NCBI GenBank assembly: GCA_037974665.1 | Contig: CM075775.1 | Span: 32,741,732 to 32,805,731 of the forward strand | Length of the DNA stretch: 64,000 nucleotides | Direction: 5' to 3' | DNA from: Ehretia macrophylla | Taxonomy: Eukaryota > Streptophyta > Magnoliopsida > Boraginales > Ehretiaceae | Shown here: positions 22,686 to 39,435 of the stretch, in pieces | How positions within the stretch are numbered: position 1 is the first letter of the stretch | Layout of the letters: every line of letters starts with the position of its first letter | The notes under the pieces: generated by a model | Seen by the model: the letters and a program-made list of their open reading frames with translations, nothing else | Database searches by the model: none | What the model was told of the DNA's origin: nothing | Program-made: the position numbers and the translations under genes

Positions 22686-24078
22686 TGTTTATTTTTATTC
22701 TTTTACAACGATGAATTCATCCTAGGCAGGACTTTATTGAATTCACTCCAAAGTTATAAATCATATAGTGTCTGCTTCATGTTAAGTCAAGGCCATGCTA
22801 TATGTATTTGTGGTGGAATAACATAAGTTTAGATTTGAAATAGTTCACTACAATACCTTTTTGAATTAAAAAGAGATAAGTTATTTTATATCACTTAAAA
22901 TATTACACACAATAATTAATTTTTTAAAACAATAATTATACCACTAAAATAAATGGTTGATGGAGTTCACCACAATAAGTTATCAATCCATTTACTCCAC
23001 CCAATCTTGGGGCTAAATATCTTTTTTTTTTGCAGCAATATGACATGCCTCTATGCATATTTGTTTGGGCTTTAATGTTATGAGTCAACTAATGTGGACG
23101 ACCCAACATTAGGAGCATGATTGTTAAATTGTTGTTTTCTTGGATAGGTAGATAGAATACTCTAGAACTTGAATGACGCCCACGTTTAATATTAAAAAGT
23201 TCAATGGATATGTGAAAACAAAGAAAAAAGAAGCAACTTTGACAAAAATAATTATCTCACCTCCAAGGATAATTATGAAACTTCAAGATTATTCTTTTTG
23301 TCGCAATAATATGCGTGTTCATTAAAGAAAACTTTTTTTTTTTTGGCCAAGTCATTGAAGAAAACTTCCACTGGAGTGGAGACACTAAAAATAACTTTGG
23401 CCATGTTGTTAGTCCTTAACTAATAATGTAATCCCATAATAAAAAGTAACATAAGTGAGATCAATAGATACTTACAAGCATTTCGTGTTAATGAGGTTTG
23501 TCGTAACAAATATTATGTACTACTATCTCTCAATTCTAATTTTGTGTATCTTACTTTTCTATAATAAAAGAATTCGATGTGTATATACGACGTATAAATG
23601 AACAGTTGATGTGTAATAAATTTTTGTAAGTAAATCTTATTTTTGATGTATAACAAAGATTTCCAAGTAAATTTTATTTTTCTATGTTGAGTATTTTAGT
23701 GAATGAGGTAGATGATTTGCTAGAAATTATTTATAAAAAAATTATAAAAATTTGAATTGTTAATTAATTAAATAAGAATCTATATGTTTTATTTTCATAG
23801 AAATACATTCGTTTAAGAAGGATTCCAAAAAATATATATGAGAGATGGGAATTATTATTCCAATTTATTGCCATAAAACCAAAACAACATTTAAGATACA
23901 CAACAAGGGTGAAAAAAGAATATCAACTTAAGAAAACTCCTAATATAACCACACACAAAAAAAAAGATCTAACAAGGAAAAAAGAAGAAAGAAAAAGAAA
24001 AGAAAAGGAGAAGAAAAGAAAAAGAAAAAGCAAAAACAAAAAAAGGATAAGGCTTTTCTTTTCTAACAACAAAACTTA
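22686..24078. repeat. Duplicated spacer between hAT element and CDC48 fragment 2
   Basis: Resumes the spacer homology with 9682-10474 and 11339-11860. From about 23030 it is also similar to the sequence upstream of the true CDC48 gene (28390-29390). Contains the empty site of the solo LTR (23474-23478). The A-rich stretch 23990-24050 matches the purine-rich stretch at 29285-29360. Confidence 0.85.
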
Positions 24079-24431
24079 GCATTCTTTATAAACTCTATAA
24101 GTACTCACTCTGAGCTCACCGCTTCTCTTCAGATCTCTCCAAAAAAAAGAAAATTATCACAAACACACACACACACACACAATCTCAACTCATCAAACAT
24201 CACGAGTAATCAAGCTGAATCCTCCAACTCGTAAGCCCCTTTCCTAGTATTTTTTCACTCTATAGATGTATATGTATATGTACGTGTGTATATTATCTAG
24301 CTTTTTATGTATAATTTTGTGATTATTTTTCTTGTAGAACTAGTAAGGCTATATATGTATGTGTGTGTATAAATTCTTTGGGGTTTTATGTATGATTTTG
24401 TGATGATTTTGTTTGTAGAAAGGGGAGGAAG
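24079..24431 (+). pseudogene. Broken copy of CDC48 promoter, leader and exon 1 (fragment 2)
   Basis: Closely follows the CDC48 5' region: TATA-like CTATAAGTA, AC-rich leader, exon 1 equivalent and intron 1. The start codon is changed to ACG (CATCACGAGTAATCAAGC), and three codons of exon 1 are missing. Only the first bases of exon 2 remain (TAGAAAGGGGAGGAAG) before the sequence jumps to the same downstream DNA as in fragment 1 (CGGCTAG..TATCAATACAATTA). It lies ~500 bp upstream of UGT copy D. Confidence 0.88.
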
Positions 24432-24839
24432 CAGTCGAGAGGGGTCGGCTAGTTTTTTCATATCAATACAATTAAATTAATCTTCCTAACAAATGAAAAT
24501 GACGTCCAGCGTAAACTTGTCCGCCCTTTTTCTTGTCATTTCGTGTTGAGACTTATGCTATATTAGTTCCCTTTCTTCATTCGTCTGCTGGACGATCTGT
24601 GAGACGTTGCAAATGGCTCCACTATGTAAGCCCCACATGCACACTCATATTTGCAGTCGAATGTAAAAATTAATTTCTCCTAAACGTGACTCTCTGGCCT
24701 TCTTGACTTCACCATGCATAATAAAATTTTGTTTTTAGTCGGCCGGCTTCAGCTTGCAGCCATGACATGTAAACCATCTCTGTTCGTCTTCTGCTTTTGT
24801 CCACTTCCAAAACGTTCTTGTTTCGATACCTTACCTGTC

Positions 24840-24848
24840 CTATATATA
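24840..24848 (+). promoter_or_regulatory. Probable TATA box of UGT copy D
   Basis: TATATATAA at the position conserved with copies A and C, about 81 bases before the original ATG at 24929. Confidence 0.55.
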
Positions 24849-24928
24849 AGTACAGATACAGCATTATGTTTAAATCTAAACCATTCAAGAGCTATATAAT
24901 TCTTGCTTTCTTGCCTTCCAAAATTAAA

Positions 24929-24979
24929 ATGGAGAAGAGAATATTGAGAGTGATGATCAACACCCACATGCTATCATGA
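24929..24979 (+). pseudogene. Frameshifted original start of UGT copy D (now a 16-codon uORF)
   Basis: The ancestral ATG is present (MEKR). A 1-base loss after codon 4, a net 3-base gain and another 1-base loss near ATATGTATCC put the frame into TGA at 24977-24979, two bases before the next usable ATG. If transcribed, this acts as a short upstream frame directly before the 24981 start. Confidence 0.8.
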
Positions 24980-24980
24980 T

Positions 24981-26625
24981 ATGTATCCTCTTCAAGGACA
25001 TATAAACCCCTTTCTCAATCTAGCAATAAAGCTTGCTTCGAAGGGCTTCATCATCACATTTGTACACATCAAATATATTCACCAACAAATATCCAAAGCT
25101 AAACATGATCATCACACCACTCAAGGTGATGATGATCATGTAGATATTTTTGCCGAAGCACATAATTCTAGTCTCAATATACGTTACACAACGATCAGTG
25201 ATGGTGTCCCTCTGGATTTCGACCGATCTCTCAACCTCTGGCAGCATATGGAATCCATTTTTAGCGATTTTCCATCTCATGTTGATGAACTTGTGGGAAA
25301 AATAATCGAGTCTGATCCATCTTCAGTTGCATTTTTTATTGCTGATACTTTCCAGTCATGGCCTGCAACAATTGCTAGGAAGTATAACCTTGTGAACGTT
25401 TCATTCTGGACACAACCAGCTTTGACATTTACTATAAACTATCACCTACACCTTCTAAGAGAACATGGTCATTTACCATTTAAAGGTACGTGAACTTCAC
25501 GCACATATTTTTATCGTTTTTATACAATCAAATACCACTTCAAGGAGTTTTTGGTTTAGTTTTATGAAGTTTGTATTTTAACCCTTTGTACATGGCTTTG
25601 CCAAGGTTTTTTGGATAGTGGAATGAAACCTTCTTGCTTGCCCAGCAAAAAAAAAAATGCCACTTCACATGACTTCTTGTAAACTGTTTATAATTCCAAT
25701 ATCAGGCGATTACGAGGACGATATAAATTACATTCCAGGAGTCCGATCCCTTAATACGAAACACTTGATGTCTTTTCTTCGCGAATCTGACTTATCAACC
25801 ATCGTGCCCAAAATGGTCTTCAAGGCATTTGAGGATGTTAGGAAAGCAGATTTCATACTATATAACACCGTGCAAGAACTTGAACCTGAGATTATATCAG
25901 CTTTGAATCAGAATCAGCCGGGTTATGCAGTTGGACCAGTTTCTGCCACGGACTTCACGAACAACATAGTTGCTAGGAGCCTATGGTCTGAATCAGACTG
26001 CAGCGATTGGCTCAACACGAAACCTCGCGGTTCAGTTCTGTATGTCTCCTTTGGTAGCCTTGCCCAGGTTGATGAACAAGTTGCATTGGAAGTAGCATAT
26101 GGGATTTTACTCAGTGAAGTAAATTTTCTTTGGGTGCTTCGTCCGGGTGTTGTGAGTTCAAATGATAACAATTCTTTGGCTGCTGAAATTTTGGATAATG
26201 CCAAAGATCGAGGACTAATTGTGCCATGGTGTCAGCAAAATGCTGTCCTTTCAAATGCTGCAATCGGGGGTTTCTTATCTCATTGTGGATGGAATTCAAT
26301 ACTCGAGAGTATGTATTGTGGTGTACCGCTGATTTGTTTTCCATTTCTTTTTGATCAACCGACTAATCGAAAGCTAGTGGTTGAGGATTGGAAGATTGGG
26401 ATCGATCTTTGTGATGGGATGAACATCACAAGAGAGGAAGTTGCAAAAAAGATCAATGATTTGATGAGTGGAAAAGCTTCTGATGGCTTGAGGCAAAAGA
26501 TTAAGAAAGTGAGAAGACTATTAATGGATGCATTGGATGAAAATGGATCATCAGAGAAAAACCTCGATCGATTTGTCAACGATGTGAAATCTGAAATACA
26601 TAAACGACGTACTTCATCCACCTAG
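24981..26625 (+). CDS. UDP-glycosyltransferase, UGT86A-like (array copy D), shortened N-terminus
   Basis: Exons 24981-25485 and 25706-26625, with a 220-base phase-1 intron, give an open frame of 474 residues starting MYPLQGHINPF. Compared with copy A the first 17-18 residues are missing, including most of the HAIMIC strand that begins the N-terminal Rossmann-like domain. The catalytic His (H7), the Asp in IADTFQSW and the complete PSPG box (WCQQ .. HCGWNS .. DQ, about 26226-26357) are kept. The ancestral start at 24929 is out of frame. No internal stop exists. It may be a marginally functional gene or a young pseudogene; protein stability is the open question. The intron holds a LINE-tail insertion. 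Upstream DNA includes a CDC48 promoter fragment. Confidence 0.7.
25543..25659 (+). mobile_element. 5'-truncated LINE (3' tail with poly-A) in intron of UGT copy D
   Basis: Copies A, B and C read ATACCACTTCACAT here. Copy D has 117 extra bases between duplicated CCACTTCA (25535-25542 and 25660-25667). The insert ends in an uninterrupted A-run and contains GTACATGGCTTTGCC, typical of plant L1-type LINE 3' ends. Target duplication, 5' truncation and poly-A mark target-primed reverse transcription. The splice sites are left intact. Confidence 0.9.
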
Positions 26626-28190
26626 TCATGCTTGAATTAATTAGAAATCGAGGTATGATTGAAATACGTACACGAGGCACTCTTGTATCATGTCTTCCAT
26701 CAATGTGGGACATTACATTTTAATACACGGGTAGATGTTTTCATCTCAATTTAGTGCTCATGTCGCTTTCAATGTAGTCCAGCCTCAAATTTTCCGCCCG
26801 TTTCTTGTCTTTTAGTATTTAATTTCTCAATTCCAGATTGTCAGAAACTTAATGTCTCTAAGGTGAACCTTTAAAATCACAATAAACGTTGTGGGAATTT
26901 AACATCATAGTAGAGTAATTATTTGACTATTTGTTTCTAAATTCCGGCACTCTTTAGCTATAACATAGTCTAGACCTCTACTTTGTCTCGTCCACTTCTC
27001 TTCATTGCAATTGATGATGTGAAAAAGTAGATTTTATCTCAAGTAAAATCGTGCCGAAAAACTTTTTAGGAGAATTTATTGTCATAAAGCCCATGGACCT
27101 TTTAGAGAAGTCATCGTCATATAAAAATGAGGGCGAAAAATAACCTTTAAAGGAATTCATCGTCATAAAACGAATTGAGGCCGAATAATTTTTTAGCAAA
27201 TTCATGGTCATAAAAGAACCGAGACCCAACTTGAATATGAAATTGCATTCGTTCTAAATCAAAAACAGCCAAGCTATGCAGTTAGGCCCATATTTTTTCT
27301 GTCCATATGACAAAATGGTCCTCTGATCCAAAAAAATAAATTGGATGTCCAAAATTCGGAGCCCGAAGTATAATTAGATACATTTTTAAGTATTCTTGTA
27401 GGAAGATCCTATGGAAAACTAGCTCGACATTAGAATAATTAAAAACTTCATGTGGAATAGATCAAATGATATAAAGCCAAGAGAATAATGTTAGAAGGAA
27501 ATGATAGCCCATATTAAGAGGATACACATAATTTTGTTTGCTTTATAAGTGGTTAATGTGTGTTCTGGACCTATCTATCTTTGCTAAGAGTTAAAGTATA
27601 TATGGTTTAGCCTCTTTTTTCTTGATTCCAAGAAGATAGATCTTGAAATTTCAAGGAAGGTATAGAATATTAAGATGAGTGTTTGTGAATAGTTGGACTA
27701 ATCCAATATAAATTCTTTTTATATGATTTCATTTCTAATTAGTTTAAATTTGCTAATAATAGGTGCGAAAGGCCTTACACAATATAGATGTGCTTGTGTA
27801 TGTGCATGTATATATGTGTACTTAAATGGGGGCCAGCAAGGGCTGTAACCCCACTGATTCAAAATAACGTTAAAATTTTTGTGTATTTTTTTAGAAAAAA
27901 AAATTATTTTCTATATATTTTTAGTTTAAAAAATTATTTATTACCCACTGGAAAAAAAAAATATACTCATATAATTGAAGAATTATGTGATTTTAACACC
28001 TACTGAAAAAAATTTATGGATCCACCCCTGTGTACATGTAAGACAAAGCAAGTTAAATTAATTGGTTTGCTAAGAGCTCATATGAGATTTCTTCGTGAAA
28101 TTATCAATCTAAAATTTAACCCAATTTAAAGCTCCTTAGCTCATTTAAGTTTTGATTCAAGCTCAATTTGGTAATTCTTATTTCAACCAT
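26626..28190. repeat. Duplicated 3' flank of UGT copy D
   Basis: Equivalent of 13014-14880 after copy B, without the 387-bp insertion. No gene is seen; open stretches at 27002-27229 and 27788-28006 have no recognisable content. Confidence 0.8.
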
Positions 28191-28379
28191 ATATCAAAAG
28201 TAAATGAAGGCTACAGGTGAATAAATGATTGGACCAAGCCCAACTATGATACCATATTAAGAATTTTAAGATTTCGTCCTAAAATTAATTTATGCTAGAA
28301 ATGGTAGCTTAAAATCTTATAAACTAATATTAATTTATAATTTTTTGATATAGGATAAGTGTATATTTTATTATGTATC

Positions 28380-29390
28380 TAATTTTTTTTCCAGCAATTT
28401 GGCAAACCTATATGTATATTGGTTTGGGCTTTTAAATTTATAAGAATGCAGTCGGCCAATGTGGACGACCCAAACATTAGGAGCATGATTGTTGAATTGT
28501 TTTTTTCTTGCATAGGTGGATAGAATATTCTAGAACTTGAATGAGAATGACACCCACGTTTAATATTAAAAAATTCAATGGATATGTGAAAACAAAGGAA
28601 AAAATAACCAATTTTGACAAATAATAATAATAATAATAATTAGCTGCCCCTCCAAAGGATATATGAATCTTCAAGACTATTCTCGCTGTCGCCATAATAT
28701 GTTCATTCATTAAAGAAAACTTTTGGAATAATAACTAAGGATTGGAGTGGAACACTAAAAATAGCTTTAGTCCCCAACTAATAATGGAATGTCATAATAA
28801 AAAGCAACAAAGTGAGATTAATAGATACTTCAAAGTATTTTGTATTAATTACGTTTGTCGTAATAAATTTTATTTTTTACGTATTTGATTATTATAAAGA
28901 TTTCTAAGTAAATTTTACTTTTCTATGTTTAGTATTTAAGCAAATGAGGTAGGTGATATGCCAAATATTACTAAAAACTACAAATATTTGAATTATTAAT
29001 TAATTAAATTAAAACTTGTTGTATACAAAGGGAGGAAACGATTTTTCCAATTTGTTTTCGTAAAATCAAAACAACATTCCGAGATACAAAGCAAAGGAGG
29101 AAAAAAATTAATGTATACAAAGGGAGGAAACGATTTTTTTTTAATTTATTTTCATAAAACTAAAACAACATTTTGAGATACAAAGCAAAGGTGGAAAAAA
29201 AGAAAAACACTAATTCCTTTTATTAAAATAAATAAATAAATTAGCTTAAGAAACTCCTAATAACCTACAAAAAGATCTAATAAGGGAAAAAGAAGAAAGA
29301 AAAGGAAAATAAAAGAAAAAGAAAAGAAAAGAAAAGGAAAAACAAAAACAAAAAAGGAACAGGCTTTTCTTTTCCAACAAGAAAACTTAG
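28380..29390. repeat. CDC48 upstream region, third copy of the dispersed spacer
   Basis: Related to 10020-11860 and 23030-24078 and continuous with the true CDC48 promoter, so this is the likely source of the spacer duplicates. Within it, 29016-29105 and 29113-29200 are a tandem duplication of ~97 bp (GTATACAAAGGGAGGAAACG at each start). Confidence 0.75.
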
Positions 29391-29406
29391 CATTCCTTAT
29401 AAACTC

Positions 29407-29414
29407 TATAAATA
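29407..29414 (+). promoter_or_regulatory. Probable TATA box of CDC48
   Basis: TATAAATA lies 106 bases before the ATG and is followed by a CT/AC-rich leader. The equivalent bases are altered in the two upstream CDC48 fragments (CTATCAATA and CTATAAGTA). Confidence 0.65.
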
Positions 29415-29512
29415 CTCGCTCTCAGCTCACCGCTTCTCTTCAGATCTCTCCAAAAAAAAATTATCAAAAAAACACACACACACGCACACACAATCTCAAT
29501 TCATTAAACGTC

Positions 29513-34288
<4,776 letters not shown>

Positions 34289-36077
34289 GTTGTCTATTTC
34301 TGTTACTCTTTTACGTTGAAATGTCTTTACTATTACTGTAATACTAATATGTATGTTAAAAGGCTTTTGTCTGATACTCTTTCGACTGCAAACTTAGATA
34401 TCGTCCGATGAATACTCTCTTACGGTCGCCGAACCTTTACTGCCTCAAACACTACAACGTTCAACAGTTCAATAGTCCATATTTATTATCTGGTCTCGTA
34501 GTTTAAATGTCTAGTATTCATATTCTATTATTTGCTTTCAGGGGTTCAATCTCTAGTGTTTTGAGTGCTTTATTGGAATGAACTCTCTTTCGACTAGTTC
34601 TTATGCAATTTCTTGACTGATAAAAGGCGAAAACGATCTCTGTTTAATGGGAGATCGGCATGGGGGAGAAGCGATTATTTAGATATTTGATCTTCACATG
34701 TAATTTGTCTAAAATATTTTATCTAACTGTATTATCTCTTTTTTATTATTGATTTTCTTCATTGTATTGTAATGTTACGAGGGGATTTAGATTATCTTAA
34801 TGGCATTTCGTTTCAGAAACGACGAGCTGCATAGTAACAGAAATTGTGTAACAGTAGTAATAGTAATGGAGTGCAGTGAACCGATGTAGGAGTGCTAGCA
34901 TTTCTACTACTGATCCTGCTAAAGGCATAGACATCTCTTTTATATATGTACTAGTTTACCCTTAATGACCCAGAGATTTCTTCTTCTTTTTTATTTTTAT
35001 TTTTATTTTTATTTTTTATAGATATATATTCAAAGAAAGTGTAATATGGTCCATCAGTGAAAATTGATCTTGTAGACTTTCGTATTCGCAGCGAAGAATA
35101 TACGACTAAATCATATCCTAGTGGTTCATAATGACTCAAAAGTTAATGTTAATGTATTTGGCATTTGGTCAATTTTCTCTTATAAAATAGGAGTGAGATA
35201 GGTAGTAATTTTTTTTTTATTTTTTTGGATTCTTTATTTTGCTTTTATTCTAACAGCATTTGTATTTTAACTAATACGTTATTTTTTCTTTTTATCTTTC
35301 AATGATTAAAAGCTATATTCTAATGATCAAGAATAATATTAGTATTATTCTTAATTATTAATTTATTTTATTTCATTTATTAATTTAAAGCTTTTCAAAT
35401 GACTATGCATTTTCTAATTTGAAATTTTTTTATCTTTCTAAAATTTTAAATTTAGATAGAAAGTTAAATCTGACTGTTTAAATTTAGAAAATCATAAATT
35501 AGTTCAATTTATTACTTTCATCCAAGAAGTTTAAAGAAAATTACAGCGTCGGAGTTTAAAGAAATCTTGATTTGTTTACAAATTGAAGTAATTGTCCTCA
35601 AATTTATAACTTTTGAAAATTCTGTCCACTAAACTTAAATCTTGAATTTTGACCCCTAAAAAAAGAAAAAAGAAAAAACCTTAAATCTTGAATAACTCTT
35701 TCACCATAGGCAACAAAAGACATCAAAACTCTAAAAGGATGGCCAAATAAAAATAAAAAGAAATAGAAAAAATATAAAAACTCTATTTAAAAGTGAATTG
35801 AACTAGAGAATGTCTTGTAAATTAAGACTGCAAGTGAATATCAAATACCAATTCATCTATAAGCATAACTAAAACTTGTTCAGCAGTATAGGAAGAACAC
35901 ATCCTAAATTGACTTTTATAGAAGTAAATACATTGACGTCCTTTTTTTTTTTCTTCTTGATTTAAGGAAATTAAACATGAGACTTGATCTCGAGACCGCC
36001 AGTGGTTGACATCTTTTTAGCAAACTATACATAATAGGATGTAAAGCAAGCTTGTCACAGCCAGTAATCCATGAGGT
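34289..36077. other. CDC48 3' UTR and intergenic region
   Basis: The first ~300 bases should contain the CDC48 3' UTR and polyadenylation region; no single strong AATAAA signal is evident. The rest is AT-rich with T-runs (34990-35020, 35208-35230). No gene recognised. Confidence 0.5.
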
Positions 36078-37688
36078 TTATGGTAACTTTGACCCTGAAG
36101 AATCATTCCTGGGTCGCGTTTCCTTGATGTTGGGTTTTGTGAACCAGGTAGTATACAGGAACTGCTTGGTCGGCCCTATATGATTGCAGATGAGCTTCAG
36201 TTTCTGCCTCTCACGCATCCATCTGAGTATTATTTTCATGTGTCGTTTGCTCGTCAATCCTCTCACTCCAACTTCCTGTTATGTATCATACAGCAAAACG
36301 TTCTTCAGATTGTGCAAAGCATAATATTCGCGATAATACAGTGAAAATTCTGAATCCAGCTTTCCAGAGCAAGTAGAAGTAAAACCATCAAATTTCACAT
36401 AGAGATTATAAGAGGATCATGAATCAGCAGACACATAGAAACATTAACCAGAACAATGAGCAGATGACCTCGAGGATTAGATTTTAGGACAGCTGCGAAC
36501 CTAGAGGACCGTGCACTCACTTTCCAAATTATCAAACTTACGGTGTTTCACTAGGTCTTCCTTGTTGCATATTAGTTAGAAGTCGACTGAATTTCAAGCT
36601 ATTTGTCTTACTGGCATGCGAGCACAAAGAAGCTGGTGCATAAAGAACGGGAAGTGTTGTCTACGAAAATGAAATATCATTAAGATGCTGTCGTGCTGAT
36701 GAGACAGAAGATGCCAAAGCTGTAACTACAATACCATTTGCACTTGATAGATTGAAGTTTCAGACATGTATTCATACTTAATCTGTAGTGTTGAAGGACA
36801 AAGTAACAATTCACAATTGTTTGCTGACACTAAGAACTAGCAAATGCTAGGTCCCTCTTCTAACAAGAAACCGGCCAGAAAATTAAGAGGATACGCATAA
36901 CCAAGATAATGCGTTAGTAACAAATTAAAAGGCGAACCTTAACATTGAGATGTAGAATCACTTCGCACCACTATCCAAGCACTTCTACCTAATGCTAAGC
37001 CCTGTAACAGTACTTTTAAGAAAGCGATACACTTTATTAGCGCACTCGCACTTCATGTATGTTCTATAATCTAACAGAACCACTTTATTATCATTCAGGT
37101 TCGCCACCAAGGGAATACAACAAACACAAACATTTCTCCATTAATACACACATTAGATATGGTACTCGATCTACACCACAGCCTGCACCCTGATATGAAA
37201 CTATTGCGATTGGCTACATATTCAATCAAATCAATTAACTTTAACTCGATACTTGGCTGCAGATAAGTTCGGAAAATATCAAAAGGTTGCTGATGTCTAC
37301 AAATGTAACAAGCTCATAGAACTCACAATTATAAGAAACACCGAGAAAACAACACTTAACAATGACATCTTGAAATTCTTTCTCACAAAAGATGCATAAT
37401 GTATTGTTCTCTATTCACAATCGAGGGCACATAAGCAATCTAAACTTCACAATTCAATATACCTTCAGAAGAACAACGCCAAGAAATCAAAAAAATTCGA
37501 AGGTGGATTTAAATTGATACCTTGACACGATCCCAAGTGTCTGCAATAGTAAGAGGACCATGTTCCTTAAGGATGTCAAATATAACCCTTGTGATCGTTT
37601 GTGTCTGCTCTGGTGGGGTTTTGATCTCTATTGGTTTCATCTTCGGCTTCGGCTTCTTTGCCATATACCTTATTGTTGTAGCAAACAT
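36078..37688 (-). CDS. Small conserved plant protein, winged-helix-like (function unknown to me)
   Basis: Two exons on the minus strand, 37688-37521 and 36275-36078, joined by a 1245-base GT..AG phase-0 intron, encode 121 residues. Exon 1 begins MFATTIRYMAKKPKPKMKP, a basic N-terminus that could target mitochondria, and continues with RVIFDILKEHGPLTIADTWD. Exon 2 continues EVGVRGLTSKRHMK..LRWMRERQKLKLICNH and ends with TTWFTKPN and a polar tail. The helix pattern (ILKEHGPLTIADTWDRV, then KRHMKIILRWMRERQKL) resembles a winged helix. I recall very similar short proteins in other plants without a firm function; a link to the mitochondrial ribosome is only a guess. The conserved reading frame across a clean splice junction makes it a real gene. 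A longer 5' UTR with its own intron (to about 38250) is possible. Confidence 0.8.
36276..37520 (-). other. Long intron of the small conserved gene
   Basis: Donor GTATCAATTT and acceptor ATACATAACAG on the minus strand. No further gene seen inside. Confidence 0.75.
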
Positions 37689-39399
37689 GATTTCCCTCAG
37701 TATATATATCTATATATATGATCCTAGGCGCCCTCAAAGCTGACCCTTTTCAAGATTGTCACAATCTTTTTATACGGAAATAAAACGATGCCAAAAACTC
37801 CAGCTAAATGCAGATTCCTGAAAGGGTTGGTCGCACTTAGCTGCAATGCGAAACCTTAAAAAGAAAGCTGCTTATAAAATACCACATAGAAACTACGAGT
37901 TGCGTAATTTTCCATAATATGTATAATTTTGAAGTCTCCAATGAATTGCAGCCATGTTTCACAGCAGCATTTTAGCGAACATTTTCAATCCATGATGATA
38001 ATTCAAGTCTACTTGAAATTTTCATTCTATTACTGTGTTTGATCTTGCACTTCTATAGATAAACATACAAAGATTGACGTATAAACAGAAGGGTATACCT
38101 TAAGGACTCGTTTGAGTTTTTTGTTACCTTCAGAGTGACTCCCGATGAGCAATACAACAAATATGAACACGGGTTTTTCAAAACCGAAGCCGTACCTAAC
38201 AACGATTTTAGGTTAATACTAGGAGTTGTGGGGTAGAGAGGGAGAGAGACCAGTTTGAGAATTTGCAACTAAATGTCCAACCAAAGTAAAAGGATATATT
38301 GTGTGTTTACCAAATATAGTACCTAATTGCATGGAATGATTCATTATTTTAGAGTTATATAAAATTTAGTACAATGTTAACAACAAATAGAATAAACAAA
38401 ACACGAAATTCAACTTAAAGCAATCCAAATATCACATAATGACATCAATTATTTTCGTTTAATAGTTTGGATGATATATATTGTTCTAAGTGTTAAATTG
38501 CATGTAAAATCAGTGAAAATTCATAATTACGATGAAAAATGAAGAATATTTTTATTTTAGGGAAAATAAGACCGTATCTTTTCCTTGTTATAAAAGAGAG
38601 GCTAAAAGAAAGTAAATGCATGAAAAAATGCATGACATTATTTTTGCAATGTAATCTAAAAGAAATAAAAATTGTTTACCCACAATGCTAACAATGGCAA
38701 GAGATGGCTGTAAACCCTTAACCAGTTACAATAATATGTCCCTAAGTACTATTTGGTGGCAAAATCCACCCTCTCAAACCAAAAGGTTGTGTTGACACTC
38801 ACAATGACACAAAACGAAAGTTTGTGGATTTATGTCATTTTTTTCCACGTTCCTAAATAGAGTTATTGAAAATGAAAAAGAAGTATTCACAAAAATTTGA
38901 AATATTGTTATTAGAATAAAAAGGACAAAATAAAATTAATTACATCCATGGCATCACACAATATAATTAGTGGACGAGCAGTGGAAAAATAATTATTTTT
39001 ATGAGTGAAGATGGGAAAATCTTCTTACCAAGTAAGACATCCAACTTTTAAAACATACTTGGACACCACAACCCAAATAAGAAGCCCAAGGTTATAGCCC
39101 AGCATTAAAGCCCAAAAGACATAAAGCCCTCATCCAAACACCAAGTCAGCGCCAGCGGTGGTCATAGACACTAAAGATATCCATCAAAATAATGAATTTT
39201 GTCTTGATGTAAATAATAAAAGTATTTATGAAAGAAGATGTAACTTAAGGAGTAAACTCAAAAATTACGTAAATATTTACCAGATATTGTTAAATGAGAA
39301 ATTGTGCACAAAATTCATGTTATACGTGTAATTCGATAACATGCCAAAATCATTTCGGATCTAATATGGAAACAAAATTGTATTTCACAGAACTATTAA

Positions 39400-39435
<36 letters not shown>

